DNA of 64,000 nt from Streptomyces sp. NBC_00247 (GTDB taxonomy: Bacteria > Actinomycetota > Actinomycetes > Streptomycetales > Streptomycetaceae). The first letter of the stretch is position 1. Every line of letters begins with the position of its first letter. Under the pieces are notes generated by a model. That model saw only the letters and a list, made by a program, of their open reading frames with translations. It was not told where the DNA came from and made no database searches. This document shows positions 25,785 to 34,915 of this stretch, one piece after another. Location of the stretch: positions 3,299,001-3,363,000 of the forward strand of contig NZ_CP108093.1 in the NCBI RefSeq assembly GCF_036188265.1, read 5' to 3'. The translations under genes were made by a program, and so were the position numbers.

Positions 25785-27092
25785 TCACACGGGTACGTGC
25801 ACCGCTTCGACCCGGCTGATCACGTGGTGCTCGCTCTCGCGCACCGCCGCGCGCTTCCGCAGGCGCAGGATCTGTACGAGCCCGAGCGCCTCCAGGAAGA
25901 ACACCGAGGAGAACGCGACCGTGTAGTCGTCGCCCGTCGCGTCGAGCAGCACACCGACCAGGAACAGCGTGGTCATGGAGGCGACGAACCCGCCCATGTT
26001 GACGATCCCCGAGGCGGTGCCCTGGCGTTCGGGCGGGTTGGCGGGACGGCCGAAGTCGAACCCGATCATCGACGCGGGGCCGCAGGCGCCCAGCACCACG
26101 CACAACACGATCAGCAGCCACATGGGCGCGTGGCCCGGGTGGAAGATGGTGGCCGCCCAGAACAGCGCCGTCGCCCCGACCGTGCCGAGCGCGAGGGGCA
26201 GCCTGGCCGCGTGGTGGCGGGCGATGATCTGCCCGTAGACGAGCCCCACCGACATGTTCGCCAGCACCACGAGGGTGAGCAGGCTGCCGGCGGTGCCCCG
26301 GCTCAGCCCCTGGTCCTCCACGAGGAACGGCAGCCCCCACAGGAGCAGGAACACCATCGCCGGGAACTGCGTGGTGAAGTGCACCCACATCCCGAGCCGG
26401 GTGCCGGGCTCCCGCCAGCACGCGGCGATCTGACGGCGTACGTACGCGGCGCCCGCGTGCTCCGCGGGCGGGGGTTCGTGGCCCTCGGGGTGGTCCTTCA
26501 GGAACAGCAGCATCAGGACGAGCACCAGCACGCCCGCCGCCGAGCTGCCGACGAAGGTGGTCGTCCAGCCGAAGCCGTGCAGGGCGCGGGCGATGAACAG
26601 GGTGGAGACGAGGTTGCCCGCCATCCCGAAGAGCGCGGCGACCTGCCCGATCAGCGGTCCGCGCCGGGCCGGGAACCATCGGCTGCCGAGCCGCAGCACG
26701 CTGATGAAGGTCATGGCGTCGCCGCAGCCGAGCAGCGCGCGCGAGGCGAGCGCGGTGCCGTACGACGGGGAGAGCGCGAAGCCGAGCTGGCCCGCGGTGA
26801 AGAGGATCGCCCCGAGGGTGAGGACCTTCTTGGTACCGAGCCGGTCGACCATCAGGCCGACGGGTATCTGCATCCCCGCGTACACCAGCAACTGGAGTAT
26901 GGAGAAGGTCGACAGGGCGGAGGCGTTGACGTCGAACCGCTCGGCGGCGTCGAGTCCGGCGACCCCCAGGCTCGTACGGAAGATGATCGCGACGAAGTAG
27001 ACGGCGACGCCGACGCCCCATGTCCACACGGCGCGGCGTCCGCCGGGCGGGTCGCCGGGCAAGGAGAGGGTGGGTGCGCCCGCCGAACTCAT
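25785..27092 (-). CDS. MFS transporter
   Basis: 435 residues with about twelve membrane segments in two halves. The inter-helix motif VDRLGTKKVLTLGAI, a variant of MFS motif A (GxLaDrxGrkxxl), follows the second segment. The hydrophilic middle loop carries EGHEPPPAEHAG. The C-terminus is basic. Its ATG overlaps the stop of the upstream GntR-type gene (ATGA), so the two are translationally coupled and the regulator probably controls this exporter or importer. The substrate cannot be inferred from sequence. Confidence 0.9.
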   Translation of the reverse strand: MSSAGAPTLSLPGDPPGGRRAVWTWGVGVAVYFVAIIFRTSLGVAGLDAAERFDVNASALSTFSILQLLVYAGMQIPVGLMVDRLGTKKVLTLGAILFTAGQLGFALSPSYGTALASRALLGCGDAMTFISVLRLGSRWFPARRGPLIGQVAALFGMAGNLVSTLFIARALHGFGWTTTFVGSSAAGVLVLVLMLLFLKDHPEGHEPPPAEHAGAAYVRRQIAACWREPGTRLGMWVHFTTQFPAMVFLLLWGLPFLVEDQGLSRGTAGSLLTLVVLANMSVGLVYGQIIARHHAARLPLALGTVGATALFWAATIFHPGHAPMWLLIVLCVVLGACGPASMIGFDFGRPANPPERQGTASGIVNMGGFVASMTTLFLVGVLLDATGDDYTVAFSSVFFLEALGLVQILRLRKRAAVRESEHHVISRVEAVHVPV

Positions 27093-27772
27093 CGGTCCTC
27101 ACCCCGCACGAGCACCCTGACCCGGCCGACGTGCTGCCGGACAACGTGTGCGGCCTCGTCGGCATCACCCGATCGAATGGCTTCCAACAGCCGGCCGTGC
27201 TCGGCGATGTTGGCGGCGATCCTGCCGGGGTGCGCCTCCATCACGGCGACGCCCATCCTCAACTGCCGGTCGCGCAGCTGGTCGTAGAGGCGGGAGAGGA
27301 TCTGGTTGCCGGCGTTGCGCACGATCTCGGCGTGGAAGCAGCGGTCCGCGACGGAGACCGCGGCCAGGTCCCCCGCCTCGGCGAGGGTGCGCTGTTCGGC
27401 CAGCAGCTCTTCGAGCCGGCCGATCAGCCGCGGGGAGGCGGGCACCGCCTTGCGGGCGGCGAACTCCTCGACCAGCAGGCGGGTTTCGACGACGTCGGCG
27501 ATCTCCTGCGCGGAGACGGCGAGGACGAGGGCGCCCTTCTTCGGGTAGAGCTTGATCAGCCCTTCCACTTCGAGGCGGAGCAGCGCCTCGCGCACCGGGG
27601 TCCGGGAGACGCCGACCACTTCGGCGAGGTCCCCTTCGGTCAGGAGCGTCCCGCCTTCGTAGCGGCGGTCCAGGACCGCCTCCTTGACGTGGGAGTAGAC
27701 GCGTTCGGCGGCGGGGGGTGGTTTGGGTTCCGCCCGGTGGGCAGCAGGGGACGCGGGAGGAGCTGCAGGCAT
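27089..27772 (-). CDS. GntR/FadR-type transcriptional regulator (FCD domain)
   Basis: 227 residues from ATG 27772. After a Pro/Ala-rich N-terminus comes the winged helix with the recognition segment GVSRTPVREALLRLEVEGLI, typical of GntR proteins. The remaining 140 residues form an all-helical FCD ligand-binding domain with metal-ligand histidines (DRCFHAEIVRNAGN, EHGRLLEAIRSGD, AHVVRQHV). Members respond to small organic acids and repress neighbouring transport or catabolic genes. Overlaps the MFS gene by 4 bases. A -10-like TATGCT lies 6 bases before the ATG, suggesting a leaderless transcript. Confidence 0.92.
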   Translation of the reverse strand: MPAAPPASPAAHRAEPKPPPAAERVYSHVKEAVLDRRYEGGTLLTEGDLAEVVGVSRTPVREALLRLEVEGLIKLYPKKGALVLAVSAQEIADVVETRLLVEEFAARKAVPASPRLIGRLEELLAEQRTLAEAGDLAAVSVADRCFHAEIVRNAGNQILSRLYDQLRDRQLRMGVAVMEAHPGRIAANIAEHGRLLEAIRSGDADEAAHVVRQHVGRVRVLVRGEDR

Positions 27773-28036
27773 GCACACAGCATAGATACAACATGGACGC
27801 ATGAGGGGAGCCGTCCGCGATCCGGACGCTTCCCCGGCCCCCGGGACTCTTTCGCACCAGGCGCACCACCCGCCCCGGAGGCGGCCGGGCGGCCGACCCC
27901 GCGCGCTACGATGCGCAGCGCTCCGCACGCCGCTCAAACCCGTTCCGGCATCAGCACATCCAAGCGGCCTTCTCAGGAGTCTCACCATCAGCGGCTCCCA
28001 TGCAGCCGCATTCCAAGGGCATTTGGAGCGTTTACC

Positions 28037-28936
28037 TTGAAATTCCGCATTGCGGGCATTCGTCGCACTTCTGTCGCGGCGACCGTAACCCTGACGGCCG
28101 GTGCCGTCATCGCAGGTGGGGCGCTCGCCACCACCGCGCAGGCGGCCACGGTTCCGACGCCCACCGTCGTCGCGCCCGGCGGGTTCGTGATGAACAACGC
28201 CAACGCCTCGACGCTCTACTCCAAGGGCGCCGACACCCGCCGCGCCACCGGCTCCACCACCAAGATCATGACCGCCAAGGTGGTGCTGGCCCAGAAGAAC
28301 CTCAACCTGAACAGCACCGTCACGATCCAGAAGGCGTACAGCGACTACATCGTCGCCAAGGGCGCGTCCTCGGCGCACCTGATCGTCGGCGACAAGGTCA
28401 CCGTGCGCCAGCTGCTGTACGGCCTGATGCTGCCGTCCGGCTGCGACGCGGCGTACGCGCTGGCCGACAAGTTCGGCGTCGGCACGACCCGCGCGGCCCG
28501 CGTGAAGTCCTTCCTCGGCAAGATGAACGCCGACGCGAAGGCCCTCGGCCTGAAGAACACGCACTTCGACTCGTTCGACGGCATAAGCAATGGCTCGAAC
28601 TACTCGACGCCGCGCGACCTGACCAAGATCGCCAGCAGTGCCATGAAGAACTCCACCTTCCGCGCCGTCGTCGCCACGAAGTCGACGAAGCAGAAGGTCA
28701 TCACGAAGAGCGGTGGCTACCGCTACATGTCGTGGACCAACACCAACAAGCTGCTGAGCAGTTACAGCGGCATGATCGGTGTCAAGACCGGCTCCGGCAG
28801 CAACGCCAAGTACTGCCTGGTCTTCGCCGCGACCCGCAACGGCAAGACGGTGATCGGCGCCGTCCTGGCCTCCACCTCCGAGGCCACCCGGACCACCGAC
28901 GTGAAGAAGCTCCTGGACTACGGCTTCAAGAAGTAG
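28037..28936 (+). CDS. dacA: D-alanyl-D-alanine carboxypeptidase (S11)
   Basis: TTG 28037, eight bases after GGAG, gives 299 residues; no ATG or GTG in this frame fits as well. The Sec signal (FRIAGIRRTSVAATVT) ends at AQA-AT near residue 36. Catalytic motifs are S73-T-T-K76, S134-G-C136 (where E. coli PBP5 has SGN) and K250-T-G. It trims the terminal D-Ala of peptidoglycan pentapeptides outside the cell, limiting cross-linking. No C-terminal membrane anchor is seen, so it is a secreted short form. A terminator follows immediately. Confidence 0.9.
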   Translation: MKFRIAGIRRTSVAATVTLTAGAVIAGGALATTAQAATVPTPTVVAPGGFVMNNANASTLYSKGADTRRATGSTTKIMTAKVVLAQKNLNLNSTVTIQKAYSDYIVAKGASSAHLIVGDKVTVRQLLYGLMLPSGCDAAYALADKFGVGTTRAARVKSFLGKMNADAKALGLKNTHFDSFDGISNGSNYSTPRDLTKIASSAMKNSTFRAVVATKSTKQKVITKSGGYRYMSWTNTNKLLSSYSGMIGVKTGSGSNAKYCLVFAATRNGKTVIGAVLASTSEATRTTDVKKLLDYGFKK

Positions 28937-28937
28937 T

Positions 28938-28960
28938 CCGGGCACCGTACAGGTGCCCGG
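28938..28960 (+). terminator. dacA terminator
   Basis: A perfect 9-bp stem CCGGGCACC/GGTGCCCGG with a 5-nt loop starts one base after the dacA stop codon. Confidence 0.75.
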
Positions 28961-29067
28961 GAAGGGGTCCGGCCGCGCGCGCTCCGTGCACCGGGCCCCT
29001 TCCCCCGCTCCGCCCCCGCCGCTTCCCCGTCGCCCGACGGCCCTTCTCCGAAAGGCTCCCTCCGCAC

Positions 29068-31095
29068 GTGACCCCCTTCTCCCGCGTACGGCTGCGCACG
29101 GCCGCCGCCGTGTCCGTCGCGGCGACCTCCTGCACCCTGCTCTCGGCCGTCGGCGCCACCCCGGCGGCTGCCGCCGCGGTGACCTGCAAGACCAACTACT
29201 TCACGCGCACCTACTACGCGAACACCACGTTCGCCGGTACGCCGAAGAAGACCGACTGCGACAACGCGATGGACCAGAACTGGGGCTCCGGCGCACCCGT
29301 GTCCGGTCTGCCGAAGGACAACTTCGCGGTCCGCTACTCCGTCACCCGCGACTTCGGCTCCGGCGGCCCCTTCACCCTCGCCGCCTCGGCGCTCGACGGG
29401 GTGCGGGTGTACCTCGACGGCGTACGCAAGATCGACATCTGGAAGAACGGCTCGGCCACGGTGTCGAAGTCCGTCAACCTCACCGTCCCGTCCGGCAAGC
29501 ACACCCTGCGCGTCGACTACGTCAACTGGACCGGCTCCGCCGCCGTCAAGTTCGGCTACGCGCCCCGCACGTCGAAGACGTACGACAAGGTCGAGCCGCG
29601 CACGCCCACCGGCGTGAAGGTCGTCCACGACACCGCCTCCGGCAAGGTGAAGATGACCTATCCGGCGAGCGTGGAGATGGACCTCGCCGGATACCGGATC
29701 TACCGCCGCCTGGCCGGCACCACCACCTACACCCTCGTCGCCTCGGGCGCGGCCACCAGTTACACGGGCCTCAACCCCGAGCCCGGCAAGACCTATTACT
29801 ACGAGGTCCGTGCCGTCGACAAGGCCGGGAACGTCTCCACGGGCTCGGCCGACGTCCCCGTGGTCTCGCCGCTGATGACCACCCCGACCGGCCTCGCCGC
29901 GACGGGCACGGACACCGGCATCACGGTGACCTGGAAGCCGGTGGCGGGCGCGACCCGCTATCTGCTGAACCGCAGCGGCTCCGGAGCCGCCACCACCGTG
30001 TCGGTCACCGGCACCTCCTTCAGCGACACCACCGTCGCCCGGTCCGCCCAGTGGCAGTACCGGGTGGCCGCCGTGGACGGTGCGGGCCGCACCTCCGCCT
30101 ACACCCCCGCGACCAGCACGGCCGCCTCCGCGCACCGCACGGTCGCCGCCCCGCACAGCCTGACGGCGGTCCCCGCCGCGTCCTCCGTGACGCTCTCCTG
30201 GCTCCGGGCGACCACCGACGGCTCGGTCTCCGGCTACCACGTGTACCGCTCCACGGCCCTGCCCGTGGACACCAAGGCCGCGCCCGTCGCGGACGTCGTC
30301 GCCTCGACCCTGCTCGCGGACGGCAGCCGCCGGTTCACCTGGACGGACGACTATCCGGTGGGCGACACCACGTACCACTACGTGGTCAAGGCGTTCGACT
30401 CCACCGGCAAGGAGTCCGCGGCCGCCGCGAACGTCACCGCCACGACCCTCCACGAGGACCTCACGCCCCCGGCGCCCGTCACCGGCCTGGCCGCCGAGGC
30501 GACCGACTACGGCGTCGAACTGCGCTGGAAGATCGACACCGAGCCCGACATCGCGCGCCAGCGGGTGCTGATCGGCGAACTGGTCACGGACGAGGAGGAG
30601 GGCACCTCGGTCTGCTACGCGGTGTCGTCCGCGTACGTCGGCCCCACCGTCACCTCGTACCGGGACGTCCGGCTGCCCGACGGTGAAGAGCGCTGCTACT
30701 TCATCGACGTCCAGGACACCTCCGGCAACCACAGCATGAGCGACCCGGAGGCCAACCCGGTCGTGACCGTCACCGAGCGGGATCTGACGCCCACCGTCGA
30801 GACCCCGGAGGGCACCCCGGTCACCCTCACCGCCGACGACGGCGCCGCCGGTGGCGTCCGGCTCGCCTGGCAGCCGGTCACCGGCGCCGCCGGTTACACG
30901 GTCGAGCGCTGGAACCCGGAGGCCGGAGCGTACGAGGAGATCTCGGCGGCGGGCACGCCGTACACGGGCCTCTCCTTCACCGACGCCGAAGCCGCCGCCG
31001 GCACCACGCACTTCTACCGCGTGGCCGCCCTCTACGCCGACGGCACCGCCTCGGTCCCGGGCACCGCCTGGGTGGTGCTGGAGCCTGCCGCGTGA
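29068..31095 (+). CDS. secreted PA14-like/fibronectin type III repeat protein
   Basis: GTG 29068 gives 675 residues. A signal peptide ends near ATPAAAAA. Residues about 40-175 look like a PA14-type beta-barrel (NYFTRTYYANTTFAG, FTLAASALDGVRVYLDG, SGKHTLRVDYVNWTG). At least five fibronectin type III modules follow, recognisable by repeats of AGYRIYRR, TYYYEVRAVDKAGN, WQYRVAAVDGAGR, THFYRVAALYADG and similar. No catalytic domain is visible. It is probably a cell-surface or matrix-binding exoprotein that contacts carbohydrate. Two Cys in EGTSVCYAVSS and EERCYFIDVQ may form a disulfide. The weak ribosome binding site leaves the exact start uncertain. Confidence 0.82.
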   Translation: MTPFSRVRLRTAAAVSVAATSCTLLSAVGATPAAAAAVTCKTNYFTRTYYANTTFAGTPKKTDCDNAMDQNWGSGAPVSGLPKDNFAVRYSVTRDFGSGGPFTLAASALDGVRVYLDGVRKIDIWKNGSATVSKSVNLTVPSGKHTLRVDYVNWTGSAAVKFGYAPRTSKTYDKVEPRTPTGVKVVHDTASGKVKMTYPASVEMDLAGYRIYRRLAGTTTYTLVASGAATSYTGLNPEPGKTYYYEVRAVDKAGNVSTGSADVPVVSPLMTTPTGLAATGTDTGITVTWKPVAGATRYLLNRSGSGAATTVSVTGTSFSDTTVARSAQWQYRVAAVDGAGRTSAYTPATSTAASAHRTVAAPHSLTAVPAASSVTLSWLRATTDGSVSGYHVYRSTALPVDTKAAPVADVVASTLLADGSRRFTWTDDYPVGDTTYHYVVKAFDSTGKESAAAANVTATTLHEDLTPPAPVTGLAAEATDYGVELRWKIDTEPDIARQRVLIGELVTDEEEGTSVCYAVSSAYVGPTVTSYRDVRLPDGEERCYFIDVQDTSGNHSMSDPEANPVVTVTERDLTPTVETPEGTPVTLTADDGAAGGVRLAWQPVTGAAGYTVERWNPEAGAYEEISAAGTPYTGLSFTDAEAAAGTTHFYRVAALYADGTASVPGTAWVVLEPAA

Positions 31096-31116
31096 GCTGA
31101 TCACCGGACGGTACGA

Positions 31117-31158
31117 GCACCGGGCCCCCGCGCGGAGGATCGCGCGGGGGCCCGGTGC
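31117..31158. terminator. strong bidirectional terminator
   Basis: A perfect 18-bp GC stem (31117-31134 with 31141-31158) with a 6-nt loop lies between the FN3 exoprotein gene and the convergent NmrA-like gene. Confidence 0.88.
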
Positions 31159-31177
31159 GTACGGGCGACGCCGGGCG

Positions 31178-32086
31178 TCAGGCGACGGCGCGCAGGTGTG
31201 CGCGGGTCCACGCCTCGAAGGTGGTGAGGGGGATACCGAGGGATCGGGCGAACTCGGGGAGCGCGGGCTGAGGGTACTCGTTGATGTGCGCCTGTCCGAA
31301 GCCCATGTCCGGCATCCCGGCGGCGACCGCCTCCTCCCCGGTCAGGTCGGGCGCGGTCACTTCGGTGCCCAGCCGGCGGGAGAGGACCCCGGCGATGTCC
31401 ACCATGGTCAGACTGTCGCTCGCCAGCTCCAGCTCGACCCCGTCGAACCGCTCCGGCTCCGCGACAGCCGCGGCGGCTGCCGCGCCGATGTCCTCGACCG
31501 CGACCAGCGACAGCCGGGTGGCGGGCTTCAGAAGGCTCACGAGGCCGCCCTCGATCCCGCGCGGGAACATGATGCCCGCGTCGAGGAGGAAGTTCTCCAT
31601 GAAGAAGCCCGGTTTGATCAGCGTCCAGTGGTCGAAGCCCGCCTCCCGCACCCGGTCCTGAATCCCGGCCTTCGCCGCGTAGTACGGCTCCATCCAGGCC
31701 CAGTCGCCCCTGACCCGGTCCGTGTGGCGCCCGGCACCGGAGACGGAGGTGTGCACGAACTGCGGCACCCCGGCGGCCCTGGCGCTCTCGATCAGATTGA
31801 CGGCCTGTTCGACCTCACCTTCGAAAGCGCGTCCGTTCACGTCGGGCATCTGGACGGAGAAGACGGCGCGGGCCCCTGCGGCGGCCCTGGTCAGGGAGGA
31901 GCGGTCGTCGAGGTCGCCGGTGACCAGTTCGGCGCCGAGCGATTCGACGGCTCTCGCCCGGTCGGTCGCCGGGTCGCGGACCAGCGCCCGGACCGCGAAG
32001 CCCGAGGCGAGCAGGGCGCGGGCGGTGGCGCCGCCCTGCCGGCCGGTGGCACCGACGACCAGGACGGGAGCGGATCGAGTAGTCAT
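31178..32086 (-). CDS. NmrA-like NAD(P)-binding protein
   Basis: 302 residues from ATG 32086, with GAGGGG 4 bases upstream. The Rossmann motif VVGATGRQGG is at the N-terminus, and the fold follows the atypical short-chain dehydrogenase NmrA/HSCARG line (LVTGDLDDRSSL, FVHTSVSGAG, WTLIKPGFFMENFL). The usual SDR catalytic Tyr-xxx-Lys is represented by YYAAKAG. Such proteins act as redox sensors or quinone/isoflavone-type reductases. It is divergent from a TetR-type gene that probably represses it. Confidence 0.85.
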   Translation of the reverse strand: MTTRSAPVLVVGATGRQGGATARALLASGFAVRALVRDPATDRARAVESLGAELVTGDLDDRSSLTRAAAGARAVFSVQMPDVNGRAFEGEVEQAVNLIESARAAGVPQFVHTSVSGAGRHTDRVRGDWAWMEPYYAAKAGIQDRVREAGFDHWTLIKPGFFMENFLLDAGIMFPRGIEGGLVSLLKPATRLSLVAVEDIGAAAAAAVAEPERFDGVELELASDSLTMVDIAGVLSRRLGTEVTAPDLTGEEAVAAGMPDMGFGQAHINEYPQPALPEFARSLGIPLTTFEAWTRAHLRAVA

Positions 32087-32256
32087 GGTTCCCCTCGGGC
32101 GGTGACGCACAACCTGGGGCTGTGCCGAGTTCCGGGCCGGATCGGTGAGCGGCGGCATACGGCCGTCCTGTCCAAGGCCGACCACACCGCCGGAGGCGGA
32201 GTCGCACGACGCCGCGAGCCCGGCCGGGTACTCGATACGGACCCTGAGCGGCGTGG

Positions 32257-32307
32257 CCCGCCACTTATGCTCGGGTACGATACGGAGGGCCCCGCCACTT
32301 AGCAAGT
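32257..32307. promoter_or_regulatory. repeats and palindrome in NmrA/TetR control region
   Basis: CCCGCCACTTA occurs at 32257-32267 and again at 32291-32301. The second copy runs into ACTTAGCAAGT (32297-32307), a dyad with a 3-base centre, directly before the TetR gene's ribosome binding site. A TACGAT -10 candidate lies at 32276-32281. This fits TetR autoregulation, which is inferred. Confidence 0.45.
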
Positions 32308-32321
32308 ACGGAGATGACTTC

Positions 32322-32885
32322 ATGACCGCCCAGCGCGCGGACGCCCGGCGCAACTACGCGCGCATCCTCGCCGTCGCGGAGGAGGAGGTCGCCGCGCACG
32401 GCCGTGACGCGTCCCTGGAGCAGATCGCCCGGGTCGCGGGGGTCGGCTCGGCCACCGTGCGCAGGCACTTCCCCGGCCGGCGCGCGCTGCTGGAGGCGGT
32501 GTTCGGCGAGCGGATCGAGGCACTGTGCGCCCGCGCGGGCGAGCTGGCCGGAGCGGCGGACGCGCGCGCCGCACTGCTGGAGTGGCTGGGCGCGCTCACC
32601 ACGTACGCCGCCTCCGCGCGGGGAATGGCCGACGCGCTCGTCCAGGAAGGGATGACGGGCGACCCGGAGCACGTCAACGCCTGTGCGGCGAAGCTCACCG
32701 GGGCGGCCGACCCGCTGTTGCGGCATGCCGCGCGGGCGGGCGCGGTGGCCCCCCAGGTGACCGTCGCCGACCTGGTCGCGCTGGTGACGGGCATCGCCCT
32801 CGCCACGGAACACCACCCGGACTCCGTCGCCGAGGCGCACCGGCTGCTCGGCCTGACGGTGGGGGGCATCAGCCCTCGGGGGTGA
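32322..32885 (+). CDS. TetR family transcriptional regulator
   Basis: 187 residues. The N-terminal helix-turn-helix is clear (RRNYARILAVAEEEVAAHG, LEQIARVAGVGSATVRRHFPGRRALLEAVF). The remaining helical domain would bind an unknown ligand and dimerise. ATG 32322 follows GGAG at 32310-32313. It is divergent from the NmrA-like gene, with 235 bases between, so that gene is its most likely target. Confidence 0.9.
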   Translation: MTAQRADARRNYARILAVAEEEVAAHGRDASLEQIARVAGVGSATVRRHFPGRRALLEAVFGERIEALCARAGELAGAADARAALLEWLGALTTYAASARGMADALVQEGMTGDPEHVNACAAKLTGAADPLLRHAARAGAVAPQVTVADLVALVTGIALATEHHPDSVAEAHRLLGLTVGGISPRG

Positions 32886-33013
32886 GAGGACGTGGCGTCC
32901 GATTCACGGCGACCGATCCCGCCCCGCGACACAGGGCGCCGGCCGGTGCCCGGCCGTCGGGCGCCCCCGGTGCCCGGCCGTCGCCCGAGGACGGCGGAGA
33001 CCCGGTGGGGAAC

Positions 33014-33055
33014 GGAGGGCGGGGCGGGCCGGTGACCCGGTCCGCCCCGCCCTCC
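33014..33055. terminator. bidirectional terminator
   Basis: A perfect 14-bp stem (33014-33027 with 33042-33055) with a 14-nt loop that can itself pair. It lies between the TetR gene and the convergent DUF3618 gene. Confidence 0.78.
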
Positions 33056-33078
33056 GCGCCTCGGCGACTGTCGCCCGT

Positions 33079-33639
33079 TCAGCGCTTCCCGGCACGGCGC
33101 TTGCCGACCACCAGGAGCAGGCCGACGATGCCCACGGCGAGCAACGGCCCGCTTCGGCGGCCGACTGCGCGCTGAGCACGGCCCGCCTGCTCCGCGAACG
33201 CGTCCGGAGTCTTCGCCTCGACCTTCGCGGCAACGGCCGAGGCCGTCGACCCGAGCCGGGCCTTCGCGCGCATCGCCTTGTCCACCACCGGAGGCGGAAG
33301 CTTCTCCTGGGCGTCCCGGGCGATCCGGGCCGCCCGGTCCTTGGCGAGCGCCGCCTTCTCCCGCGCCCGGACCTTCGCCGTCCCGGCCTTCTCCCGCACC
33401 TGGGCCTTGGCGTCCATCGCCGCCAGCCGGGCCTGGACCTTGGCTTCCGTCGCCTTGCCATGGACCTGCGCCTTGGCGTCTTCGGCCTTGCGCTGGACCT
33501 GCGCCTTCACGTCCGCCTTCGCCGCCAGGGCTTCGACGGTCCGGCCGAGCTGCTCGCGCGTCGCTTCCGCCTCCACCCGCAGTTCTTCGGGGGTCAGGGG
33601 TTCGTCGTGCGCGGGCCGGGAATGGGGCATGTCGTTCAT
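33079..33639 (-). CDS. DUF3618 membrane-associated helical protein
   Basis: 186 residues. An N-terminal DUF3618 signature (LRVEAEATREQLGRTVEALAAKADV) is followed by about 100 residues of repetitive amphipathic helix made of KAQVxxKAxxAK-type units, as in apolipoprotein or LEA-like helices. Near the C-terminus is one hydrophobic segment, LLAVGIVGLLLVV, with a basic end GKRRAGKR. It probably lies along the inner face of the membrane. Its start overlaps the stop of the holin-like gene by four bases, so the two form an operon. Confidence 0.82.
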   Translation of the reverse strand: MNDMPHSRPAHDEPLTPEELRVEAEATREQLGRTVEALAAKADVKAQVQRKAEDAKAQVHGKATEAKVQARLAAMDAKAQVREKAGTAKVRAREKAALAKDRAARIARDAQEKLPPPVVDKAMRAKARLGSTASAVAAKVEAKTPDAFAEQAGRAQRAVGRRSGPLLAVGIVGLLLVVGKRRAGKR

Positions 33640-34133
33640 CGGTGCGCCTTCTCCTTGATCTCCGCCATGTCGGCCTTGACGTTGTCGATGGTCCGCTCGG
33701 GCTTGGGCGGGGTGGCCAGAGCGATCTCCTTCTTCCCCTTGACGGCGAGGAACGCGGCGACCGCCGCGAGCACCGCGCACACGACCAGCGCGGAAGCCCA
33801 CACCGGAAGGGCGGTGGCCAGACCGGCGATCGCAGCGGCGACCAGGGACGCCAGCGCGAGGAAACCCACGGTGGCCGCGCCGCCGAACAGGCCGCCGCCC
33901 AGACCGAACCGCTTGCCCTTCTGCGTCATCTCGGCCTGGGCGAGGCGCATTTCGTCCCGTACCAGCTGTGACAGCTGCTGGGACGCCTGGGTCACCAGTG
34001 CCCCGACCGAGGAGTCCTCGGCCCGTCGGCCTCCTTCGGGGCCGGTGCCGCCGGCGCCGGTGGCGCGACCCTTGCCGTGGTCGGCGGCGTAGTCGGTGCC
34101 GTGCCGGTCGCCGGCATGCTCGATCGTGTTCAT
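33636..34133 (-). CDS. phage holin-like superfamily III membrane protein
   Basis: 165 residues. The charged N-terminus is followed by VGALVTQASQQLSQLVRDEMRLAQAEM, the amphipathic helix typical of the actinobacterial phage-holin-3_6 family, and then two hydrophobic segments (GFLALASLVAAAIAGLA and ASALVVCAVLAAVAAFLAV). Despite the name, no phage genes are nearby; the family is widespread in stress-responsive envelope operons with DUF3618 proteins. ATG 34133 heads the operon. A small hairpin (34163-34179) lies in its leader. Confidence 0.85.
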   Translation of the reverse strand: MNTIEHAGDRHGTDYAADHGKGRATGAGGTGPEGGRRAEDSSVGALVTQASQQLSQLVRDEMRLAQAEMTQKGKRFGLGGGLFGGAATVGFLALASLVAAAIAGLATALPVWASALVVCAVLAAVAAFLAVKGKKEIALATPPKPERTIDNVKADMAEIKEKAHR

Positions 34134-34267
34134 GACGCGCGCCCGCCTTTCCTCGCTGAGTCACTCCCCGAAAGGGAGTTCGTCTGCCGCATATGTACTG
34201 ATTGTCATGAATGCATCTAGGAGGCGGGTACCCCGGGGCGTCCCCCGCATGCACGGTCGGCCGGCCT

Positions 34268-34861
34268 TCACCCTCGGAGCAGCCGGCTCCACCACGGCTT
34301 CGGAGCGCGGTGGACCAGCCAGGCACTCGCCAGTCCCAGGACCGCTCCGGCAGCGACGTCACTCGGATAGTGCGCTCCGGACTGCACCCGCTCGACCGCC
34401 ACCAGCGCGGCGGGAACGGCACAGAACGCGCCCGCGACCGGGGAGACGGCGGCGACCCCCGCGGCGAACCCGACGGCAGCGGCGGTGTGGCCGGAGGGGA
34501 ACGACGAACTGTCGGGCCGGTCGTGGACGCCGTCGTGCGGGATCAGCTCGGCAGGCGGTCTGCGACGCTCGTAGAGCCGCTTGCCCACGCCGTTGGAGAG
34601 GAACTCCGCGATCCCCATGGCGGCCAGTCCGGCGACCGCGGCCTTCCGCTGCCGGCCGCCGCCGAGCGCGGCCATGGCGCCGGCGGCGGCCCACCACAGC
34701 TTGGTGTGCTCGGCCGCCGACTCCACTGCGGGCAGCACCTCCCGCGTCACCGGCGACCGCCACCGCGCCACCCGGCGGGTCAGCAGGCGGTCACCCCGCC
34801 GCAGGGCCGCCGCCCCGACGAGAAGAGTCCGATCCGTGCCTTCGTCCGCTGTTCCGTACAC
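34268..34861 (-). CDS. PAP2-family phosphatase
   Basis: 197 residues from GTG 34861. The three catalytic segments of the type 2 phosphatidic acid phosphatase family are present: KRLYERRRP, PSGHT, and SGAHYPSD with catalytic His. Hydrophobic helices around them make this an integral membrane enzyme, acting on lipid or isoprenoid pyrophosphates or phosphates at the outer face. The substrate is not determined. It lies 54 bases downstream of nothing else on its strand except the BrkB-like gene stop region; the BrkB-type gene is upstream on the same strand. Confidence 0.88.
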   Translation of the reverse strand: MYGTADEGTDRTLLVGAAALRRGDRLLTRRVARWRSPVTREVLPAVESAAEHTKLWWAAAGAMAALGGGRQRKAAVAGLAAMGIAEFLSNGVGKRLYERRRPPAELIPHDGVHDRPDSSSFPSGHTAAAVGFAAGVAAVSPVAGAFCAVPAALVAVERVQSGAHYPSDVAAGAVLGLASAWLVHRAPKPWWSRLLRG

Positions 34862-34915
34862 CGTTGTCCCGTCCCTCTGCTCGTCAGGGGGCCCCGGGCT
34901 CCCGGGCCCCTGGAT

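Noticed and set aside
33636..34133. Holin-like gene as evidence of prophage
   Set aside because: No lysin, integrase or structural phage genes are nearby, and this family is a normal chromosomal component of actinobacteria.
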